Positions 57,130 through 64,000 of a stretch of 64,000 nt of DNA are shown piece by piece (positions within the stretch are counted from its first letter, which is position 1; every line of letters starts with the position of its first letter). A program made the translations under genes and the position numbers. The DNA is from Symbiodinium natans (taxonomy: Eukaryota > Sar > Dinophyceae > Suessiales > Symbiodiniaceae), in assembly GCA_905221605.1 (NCBI GenBank), contig CAJNDS010000480.1, positions 604,355 to 668,354 of the forward strand. Reading direction: 5' to 3'. A model generated the notes under the pieces. The model was not told where the DNA came from. It saw only the letters and a program-made list of their open reading frames with translations, and searched no databases.

Positions 57130-58560
57130 ATTTTTAAGTGTGCAGTATACAAGTGGTCTTTCTAGTGCTTCAGAACTATTTGTTTCGTCATGAGCCGCTA
57201 GTGTTTAGTGCATCTTTTGGTTGTACTCAAGTGTAGTAGACCTTATTCAGCCATTACTTGGTGCTCTGGTAGCTCAATTCGCATGGATAATATTTGCCTG
57301 GTAAATGCGATTAATTATCTAGAAGCAGCATTTGCAATGCTTGTCTTGAGAAAAAGCATTTATTGCTTAGAATTGTTTGCTTAAAAAGTGACTCCTACTC
57401 GTCCAGGAATACCCCAAAACCCTATAATCCAAACTTTACCAGAGATTCTCCTGAAAAGCTTGCGCTTTTGGATGTTTTTATGTATTTGTGAATTTGCTTG
57501 TGTATGGCCTTCACTAAGTACTTTTCTAGGATTCTTGTGCATTTTTTAAGCCTGATTGTGCAAGTTGCGTTTTTTCAGGCATAGTATATATGTGGTCTTT
57601 ATTGAATACTTCAGACATCTTTGTTTCATCGTTATGTAAGTAGAACCGCTTGTATTTCCATTATTGTGCATTTTTTAGCTTGCTCATGCAAATTGTGCTT
57701 TTCAGACATAGTATATAAGTGGTCTTTAGTGAATACTTCAGCAATCTTTGTCTCATTGTTATGTAGGTAGAACCGTTTCCATTTCCGCAAGTGTTTATTT
57801 CGTATTTGGTTAAGTATGGTCCTTTAAATAGTATTCACTTGAGTCAAATTGGGCTATTTGCTTAAGAACTCCTCTCGTAGTTAAATTCGCATAGAATACT
57901 TCAAAAAAAATGTTTCATGAATATGTAAACATAAGGTGTTTCATTTGACTTGCAGATAGTACTTCAATAATACTTTGCCTGGTATAAACACAACTGTTTC
58001 AATGCAATAGTTGCTCAACAAAGCACTATTTGCCCTTTAAACCACACTTTGCCATATGTTGGTTGAATATGGTGCTTCTTTCGTATTTTGGTTGAGTATG
58101 GTCCTTTAAATGGTATTCACTTGAGTCAAATTGGGCTATTTGCTTAATAATTACTCTAGTAGCTAAATTCGCATAAAATGATTTTTCCAAAAACAAAAAC
58201 GATTCATGAATATGTAAACATAAGGTATTTCAGTGGACATTTCAGAGAGCATACTTTGCCTAGTACAAACACAATTGTATAAATACAGTATTTGCACTTT
58301 AAACGCGCACTTTGCCATTTTTTGGTTGAGAATGGTGTTTATTTCGTATCTTGGTTGAGTATGCTCCTTTAAATAGTATTCATTTGAGTCAAATTGGGCT
58401 TTTTGCTTGATAATTACTCTAGTAGCTAAATTCGCATAGAACCAAGAAAAATGTTTCACTATTTGATTACTACTTTGCCTCGTACAAACACAACTGTATA
58501 AATAAATTAGTTGCTCAACAAAACATTAATTGCCCTTGAAACGCACAATTTGCATAGAAA
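57130..58560. repeat. AT-rich diverged tandem repeats, no telomere units
   Basis: Block A (AGTATATAAGTGGTCTTTAG...GTAGAACCG) occurs near 57140, 57580 and 57705. Block B (TCCTTTAAATAGTATTCACT, TCAAATTGGGCTATTTGCTT, AAATTCGCATA) occurs near 57830, 58100 and 58370. No convincing ORF. Confidence 0.8.
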
Positions 58561-59140
58561 ACCACTGATCTAAACATCTAAAAACAGCATTGTCCGCTTC
58601 AGATTCAAAATGTAGATTCTTCCAATGCTGGCTTATCGGGGTCTGTGAGGTGGGTGTCCCAGTAACTGTCCTTCATTACCCGGTGATTAACTACGCGACT
58701 TTTGGGCCTTCTTTGTTATTTTTTGTTAAAAAGGCCTAAAAAGGCCTAAAAAGGGTAGGTCGCTGGGGGGGGGTAGCATATATATATATATATATAATAT
58801 ACACATGTACATTCCTTTTGTTTATTTCAAGCCTAAACCCGAAGCCTAAACAAGCCAAAGCCCTCCTGCAGGTGAAGGTTTATCATTTAGGGTATGAACC
58901 CTAAACCTAAAAAGCCCTAATGGCACCCTGAGCCCTAGAGTTTTTGGGGTAGAGGGTTTGGGGTGGAGGGTTTGGGTACCCCAAGCCCTAAACACCCTCA
59001 AAACCCTAAAAAACTTGAGAAAAAACCTAAGAACCCTAAGAACCCTAAAAAACCCTAAACACCCTAAGCACCCTAAACCCTAGAAAACAAAAAAACTAAA
59101 CCCTACACCCTAAAGCCTAAGTTCCTTGTGTGCCGGAAGG

Positions 59141-59178
59141 TGCAAAAGTTGGCATGGCTCGCCCCAGGGCTGCAATAG
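59141..59178 (+). CDS. small exon-like island
   Basis: CCGGAAG acceptor; reads VQKLAWLAPGLQ and then TAG, or a donor at CAATAG|GGTTTAGGG. Very short. Confidence 0.25.
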
Positions 59179-59589
59179 GGTTTAGGGTTTAGGGTTTAGG
59201 GTTTAGGGTTTAGGGTGTAGGGTGTAGGGTGTAGGGTTTAGGGTTTAGGTTTAGGTTCCGAGTGTTAGGCCACTTCGAAGATTTTTGAGGTTTACGCAGG
59301 ATGTACATGAGACTGTACCCAAAGGGGTCCATGTGCCAAAATTGCAGAATAAAACTTGGGACCTCAATAAAGGTGCCTTACAGGAACCCCGTTTAGAAGG
59401 CCGAAATCTCCCATACATTTGCGCATGAACCCGCATGTCCGGCTTTCATTGTCACTTAGCATCCAGGCTACATTTGCAATCAAGGGTTTAGGTTGTAGGG
59501 TTTAGGGTTTAGGGCTTCAGGTTAAGAGTTCAGGGTTTCGGGTTCCCCCCCCCCCCCCCCCCCCATACCCCTCGCCCCTATAACCGCGT

Positions 59590-59675
59590 CCATGAAGTTA
59601 GCAAGTAGGAGTGGTTTTGGCATTTTGGTGGCCGTCCGAATGCAGGAAGCTGGGTTGCAGGCGTTGGAATCAGCG
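59590..59675 (+). CDS. exon before an introner
   Basis: Reads KLASRSGFGILVAVRMQEAG then LQALESA. Helical; ends GCG|GTGGTAGCCC at the introner. Confidence 0.45.
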
Positions 59676-59864
59676 GTGGTAGCCCAGTGGTACCCTTTTG
59701 GCAGGTCGTGGGCTCCTTGCAGTACGTACTTTTTTGGAATTAGGTATCCAACAACCATACCACATGGCTTTTGGAACCCTAAACCCTAAACCCTAAACCC
59801 TAATTCCATTTTCGTACTACACATGGAGCCTGCGGGTTTGCCTGTTGAAATCCTTGGCTACCAG
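59676..59864 (+). mobile_element. TTGGTAGCCC introner with CCCTAAA units inside
   Basis: GTGGTAGCCCAGTGGTACCC at the left; CCTTGGCTACCAG at the right; four CCCTAAA units near 59775-59802 within it. GGT stands at both borders. GT-AG splicing leaves an open frame. Confidence 0.65.
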
Positions 59865-59935
59865 GGTAGAATGTCTGAGCGCGCTGAAGAATGCCACTAC
59901 ATCCGAAACGCTAAGCGGATCCTTCAACCCGACTG
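59865..59935 (+). CDS. exon after an introner
   Basis: GCTACCAG acceptor; in phase with the previous exon it reads GRMSERAEECHYIRNAKRIL. The frame VECLSALKNATTSETLSGSF is also open. Confidence 0.45.
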
Positions 59936-60034
59936 TTCTGGTTTTTGTGGGGTTTTTGGGCTTAGGGTACCCTTAAACCCTAAACCCTAAACCCTAAACC
60001 CTAAATGGGTTGAGGGTTTAGAGGGCTTAAACCG

Positions 60035-60096
60035 AGAACTTTCAATGCTGCTCCAAATCTACTACCGCCCCTTTGTGAGCCAAAGACTCACAAGGT
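60035..60096 (+). CDS. exon-like island
   Basis: Reads PRTFNAAPNLLPPLCEPKTH then K; donor CACAAG|GTGAGC, a strong GT donor. Confidence 0.5.
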
Positions 60097-60144
60097 GAGC
60101 CCCTCAAGCCCTTGCCCGTTGAACCCTAAACCCTAAACCCTAAA

Positions 60145-60197
60145 CCCTAAGCCCTAAGCCCTAAGCCCTAAGCCCTAAGCCCTAAGCCCTAAGCCCT
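60145..60197 (-). repeat. variant array, GCCCTAA unit
   Basis: Seven to eight AAGCCCT units following canonical CCCTAAA, another homogenised variant. Confidence 0.85.
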
Positions 60198-60435
60198 GAA
60201 ACCCTACACCCCCTTGATGAAGCCTAAATTCCTACCCTCGCAATGATCCCACCTTCACCTCAAGTGCACCAGTGATGCCTCCCTTGTACCCCACATCCTC
60301 CAAAACCACCAAAACCCCAAAACCCCAGACCCCTACCTCTAAGTACACATGACATGAACCCTAAACCCTGAACCCTGAACCCCAAACCCTAAACCTTAAA
60401 CCCTAAACCCTAAACCCTATAAACCCTAGCTTCCA

Positions 60436-60499
60436 GACCGTGGGTTTAGGTGACTGGCTGGACCAGCTCTGGCCCACAGCATCCGGACGTCTTGGGGAA
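60436..60499 (+). CDS. exon-like island
   Basis: TTCCAG acceptor; reads TVGLGDWLDQLWPTASGRLG then E; donor GGGGAA|GTCTGA. Confidence 0.45.
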
Positions 60500-61100
60500 G
60501 TCTGAGCCCAGGAGCCCCCTCGGCTTTTGGCGTTTTGTTTTTTGTTTTCATTTTTTTGTTTGGGCTTCAGGGTTTAGGGTTTAGGGGGGTTTAGGGCTTA
60601 GGGTTTAGGGTTTAGGTTTAAGGGGTTTAGGGCTTTACAGGCTTCAAAGCCTTAGAAGCCCAAAGCTCAACCCTGGAACCCCAAACCTTATGACGCTACT
60701 GCGCCTTCTAATGAGGATCCCAAAAGGGGACCCATATTACAGACAAGTGACCATACGTACTATATATATATATATACACATACGCATGAACCCTAAACCC
60801 TAAACCCAAAACCCTAAACCTCTAAACCCCTAAACCCCCCAACCCCCAAACCCCTAAGCACCTAAGGCAACTGCGGCACCTAAGGCCTGCGCCTTCACGT
60901 TTCATGAGCTTTCACCCCGTATATGCCCCTTGTGTACCCTGCAAAACCCTAGACCCTACAACGAAAATGACTCAACCCTAAACCCTATACCCTAAACCCT
61001 GTACCCTAAACCCTAAACCCTAAACCCTAAGGCCTAAGCCCTAAACCCTGTACCCTATACCCTATACCCAAAGTTCCTGTAAACCTGTACCTTCCAGGGC

Positions 61101-61179
61101 ACCCTCCTACCACCGCAGGCCGCGGAGGTTGACACGGCCGAACGCGCTGCGATGAGCTCGCTGTCAAAAGACGACCTGG
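61101..61179 (+). CDS. exon-like island
   Basis: CCTTCCAG acceptor; reads GTLLPPQAAEVDTAERAAMS then SLSKDDL; ends GACCTG|GGTTTAGGG. Acidic, helical. Confidence 0.5.
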
Positions 61180-61479
61180 GTTTAGGGTTTAGGGTTTAGG
61201 GTTTAGGGTTTCGGGTTCAGGGTTTAGGGTTTAGGGTTAGGCTTTGTAAGGTTTAGGGTTGAGGGCCTGCTCGGTGTGTAAGGATTCGGAGTCGTTTTTC
61301 AGGGAAGGACCTGCTGGCTTAGAGCCTGGGGCTGCCAGGCTTCTGGGCTTCTGGGGTTCAGGTTTTAGGGTTTGGGGTTCAGGGTTTGGGGTTTGGGGTT
61401 TAGGGTTTAGGGTTTAGGGTTTGGGGTTTGGGGTTTAGGGTTTAGGGTTTAGGGTTTAGGGTTTCGGGGTGGCAACTAC

Positions 61480-61675
61480 CCTACAGTTTCGCGAAATCGT
61501 GGTTCCGCCAAGGATTGTTTCAGGGTGGTGCACAGCTGGAGAAGGTTTGGCAGGGTATATACGGCCCGCGGTTGTGCGGGTTTCTGTCCAGTGCTTTGAG
61601 GTTCTGCTACCCAAGCCAAAGAATCTCTCTCGAGTTTCACCAGCCTTCTACTTTGCGGATGTTCAGGTTGAAGGC
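61480..61675. CDS. open block on both strands, strand unresolved
   Basis: Plus strand reads FREIVVPPRIVSGWCTAGEG then LAGYIRPAVVRVSVQCFEVL; minus strand reads RRLVKLERDSLAWVAEPQST. Both are open for more than 60 codons. Plus has ACAG acceptor and GAAG|GCAGGC donor options. Confidence 0.4.
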
Positions 61676-61887
61676 AGGCATGGGGTCGGATCAATTGCGA
61701 ATAGTATTCCCTCACGGTCCCTACATAGCTCTACCATAATACCCCAAACCCCTATTCTGATTACTAACGCCCCTCTATTACACATCCAGCAGCGGGGCGG
61801 CTGAGAAATGGATGCGCTCGGCAAAGGTACTTGAACGCGCGTGTGGGCGCGTAAACTGCATAGGATCCATTAGGATCACCACCTCCG

Positions 61888-61970
61888 AGGGTAGTTTCAT
61901 GGACCTTAATGTGGTCCCTTACCTCCTTTAAAGGGGTCTGATTAGTATGTATAGGGCAGATAAGGTATAT
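61888..61970. mobile_element. partial TIR element of the GGTAGTTTCATGG family
   Basis: GAGGGTAGTTTCATGGACC...GGTCCCTTACCTCC matches the left half of the 48.65 kb element; the right end is replaced by a CCCTAAA array. Confidence 0.55.
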
Positions 61971-62014
61971 AGAACCCTAAACCCTAAACCCTAAACCCCA
62001 AACCCTAAACCCCA

Positions 62015-62155
62015 AACCCTATAAACCCTATAAACCCTAAACCCTATAAACCCTATAAACCCTATAAACCCTATAAACCCTATAAACCCTATAAACCCTA
62101 TAAACCCTATAAACCCTATAAACCCTATAAACCCTATAAACCCTATAAACCCTAA
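62015..62155 (-). repeat. 9-base variant array, CCCTATAAA
   Basis: About fifteen CCCTATAAA units, same form as at 44.27 kb. Confidence 0.95.
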
Positions 62156-62282
62156 ACCCTAAATATACTGGGTACGTGGAACCCTTTGGGATTGATTGTC
62201 CTGCTGTCCTGCTGTGCTTCCAAAAGTTGCGACCAAAAGTCGGCCAAAGCTTGGGGTTTAGGGCTGTCAAGGGTTTAGGCTT

Positions 62283-62372
62283 AGGGTTTAGGGTTTAGGG
62301 TTTAGGGTTTAGGGTTTAGGGTTTAGGGTTTAGGGTTTAGGGTTTAGGGTTTAGGGTTTAGGGTTTAGGGTT
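62283..62372 (+). repeat. TTTAGGG interstitial array
   Basis: About thirteen perfect units. Confidence 0.95.
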
Positions 62373-62377
62373 CGCAG

Positions 62378-62445
62378 AACATGTGCCCAGCAGCTATTTT
62401 CAGCTGCTCAGGACGCACGCAAACAGAAGACCGTCAGCCCCAAGA
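62378..62445 (+). CDS. exon-like island
   Basis: GGTTCGCAG acceptor right after the array; reads TCAQQLFSAAQDARKQKTVS then PK. Helical. Confidence 0.45.
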
Positions 62446-62553
62446 CCCCTTAAACACCCTAGCCCTAGACCTAAACCCTAAAACGTAAACTAAACCCTAA
62501 ACCCTAAACCCTAAACCCTAAACCCTAAACCCTAAACCCTAAACCCTAAACCC

Positions 62554-62609
62554 TCGGAGTGCGCCGGAGGCCTCTTCAGCTGGTCCAGGGTCATGCCATC
62601 GTTCCGGCG
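62554..62609 (-). CDS. minus-strand paralogue of the 6.0 kb exon
   Basis: Minus strand reads RNDGMTLDQLKRPPAHSEG, matching ITLDQLRRPPAPSDE at 6011-6107; the DNA is also visibly similar (ACCCTGGACCAGCTG...AGGCCTCC). A telomere-like array follows the exon in both cases. Confidence 0.5.
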
Positions 62610-62826
62610 GGTTTAGGGTTTCGCGGCTGCGCGTCCCCAGTACGAACAGCCCAGTGCCCTAAAAGCTCTCAACCCTTGGAAACAAACCCTAAACTCCAGC
62701 CCCATGCACCAAATCACCAAACTCCAGACGCCGCACACTAGACCCTAAACCCTAAACCCTATAAGCCCTAAGGCCCTAAACCCTAAACTCTGTAGAAGAC
62801 GTCAGAGACTGAACCGGCTCTGCTGA

Positions 62827-62880
62827 CTTCAGGCCGCACGCAGCACGCTTGAGGGAAGCTTTTGGTTCGTGAAGTTCGTG
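62827..62880 (+). CDS. small exon-like island
   Basis: GACTTCAG acceptor; reads AARSTLEGSFWFVKFV; donor TTCGTG|GTTTGT. Confidence 0.35.
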
Positions 62881-62899
62881 GTTTGTGTTGTTGGGGGGG

Positions 62900-63920
62900 G
62901 GAGGGGGGGCTACCCTAAGCCCCTAATAAAGACCCTAAGACCCTAGGACCCTAGGACTCCAAGACCCTAAACCCTAAACCACAGAGTGGGCCCCTTTTTC
63001 TCTCTTTGGCTCAGTTATTGGTTCCTTTAGCAAGCTGAACGCCTAAGCACCATTGAAGCTTGGTATTCCTAGGCCACTCCAGGACCTTCCAGTGTAAGAG
63101 TGCTGTTTAGGGTCTAGGGTTTAGGGTTCAGGGTTCAGGGTTTAGGGCGACCCTAAAGAAGCCACAAGACTCATGCCAACCCAGAGAGCGCGTACCTACG
63201 TAGTATTCTTGGGTTGTAGTCCGATTATATGGTGGTTGACGAAATAGGGGTACCCTTTTTGGGGGTCCTTTTAAGGGGGAATTCTTATTCTATTGGGGGT
63301 ATGAAAGGGGTACCCCTATTTTGGGAAATACCCATACGCTTATGCATGGACCCTTGAACTATAAAGTCCCAAATTCCCCTAACCCTAAACCCTGGACCCT
63401 GAAAATCGCTCAGTAAACCGTGATCTGTCCCAAGCCGCCACCTTTTTCTGAAGACCGACAAGCCCCCCGAGACCCCGCAAGTAAGTATCCTTTCAACGCC
63501 CCCTTCACCCCCCACCCGCACACCAAAGATACGCTTAGGCCAGTACATGTCAACGCATCTAGGATGGAAAGGTTGCTTTGTGGATCTTCGCTTTAGGTCT
63601 TATAGGGCACTCGGGCTCAGAGTTGAGGGCAGTGTTTAGGGTTTAGGGATGTTTAGGGTTTATTGCTTAGGGTGGCTTTGGGGGTTCGAGGGTGGAGGCC
63701 TTCACAAGTTTAGGGGTGGGGGCTGGGTTATTGAGCCCGGAGCCCACCGAAAGGCTTTCATGTACCTGAAAAGTATATCTTTGTGCCTGCACATGGATCT
63801 GTTGGGACAGGACATAATAGGGCCCTCATACAGGGTTTAAGGTGAAGGGCTGAGGGTTAAAGTCTGCAATCCTTCAATGTATGAGGCTGCTTGGCGCCAA
63901 AGTGTCATATGCTCCTTAGA
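62900..63920. other. no supported gene near the window end
   Basis: Degenerate arrays, a GGGGTACCC-rich inverted stretch near 63247-63315 and a partial GGGTCCATGTACC-family motif near 63755-63800. A possible small exon (KKSDDHSPRAP) lies at about 63930. Confidence 0.4.
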
Positions 63921-64000
63921 GCGTAGGGTACCAAGAAGTCCGACGATCACTCGCCACGTGCCCCAAACCCTAAGCCCCAGACGCCAAACCCGAAGCCCAA

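Noticed and set aside
62037-62270. 77-codon minus-strand ORF
   Set aside because: Same CCCTATAAA periodicity, with a short unique lead that shows no coding character.
1-64000. CRISPR array, rRNA, tRNA or bacterial-type operons
   Set aside because: The regular repeats are contiguous tandem arrays without unique spacers of constant length. No cloverleaf or rRNA core sequence was seen, and the gene structure is eukaryotic.

Overview
This window looks like dinoflagellate nuclear DNA. Three things point there. (1) Plant/alveolate-type telomere repeats (TTTAGGG/CCCTAAA) are scattered through almost the whole 64 kb, in both orientations and in dozens of arrays. (2) Genes are cut into tiny exons, commonly 30-150 bases, with introns that start GA, GC or GT and end AG, usually followed by G. 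(3) The clearest gene encodes the VTWG/GGDSS type of RCC1-like repeat protein that is abundant in dinoflagellates. Another alveolate with TTTAGGG telomeres, such as a chromerid, cannot be excluded.

Layout. 1-20 kb: short exon-like islands, mostly on the + strand, separated by telomere-like arrays and by small terminal-inverted-repeat (TIR) elements of several families. 20.1-24.5 kb: an RCC1-repeat gene whose eleven visible exons join in a single frame; this is the best-supported gene. Antisense exon-like blocks lie inside two of its neighbouring or internal introns. 24.8-25.9 kb: exons of a second RCC1-type gene. 27.56-37.00 kb: a complete LTR retroelement with 796-base LTRs, inserted in a CCCTAAA array with a CCCTA target duplication. 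It carries a 1104-residue Gag-like ORF on the minus strand and no recognisable polymerase. 37-52 kb: more small exons on both strands, including another RCC1 exon at 38.2 kb, a minus-strand gene end at 43.4-43.9 kb and a plus-strand gene piece at 44.4-45.5 kb. 52-59 kb: mostly low-complexity, AT-rich and tandem-repeat DNA. 59-64 kb: exon islands and arrays again.

The main biological signal is intron creation. Three copies of one TIR family (ends CTTGGTAGCC...GGCTACCAAG) sit exactly at introns of the RCC1 gene. Each is flanked by a 4-base target duplication. Removing the element plus one duplication restores the RCC1 reading frame. The element supplies the 3' AG, and the duplicated target supplies the donor dinucleotide (GA, GT, GA). 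Telomere-like arrays also sit inside introns, and in several places begin directly at the donor (exon|GTTTAGGG).

Exon calls outside the RCC1 genes rest on open frame, plausible composition and splice-like borders only. Their functions are unknown, and some strands and frames may be wrong. I saw no rRNA, tRNA or CRISPR. Where no feature is listed between entries, I saw only short telomere-like units, G/C runs or unassigned sequence.
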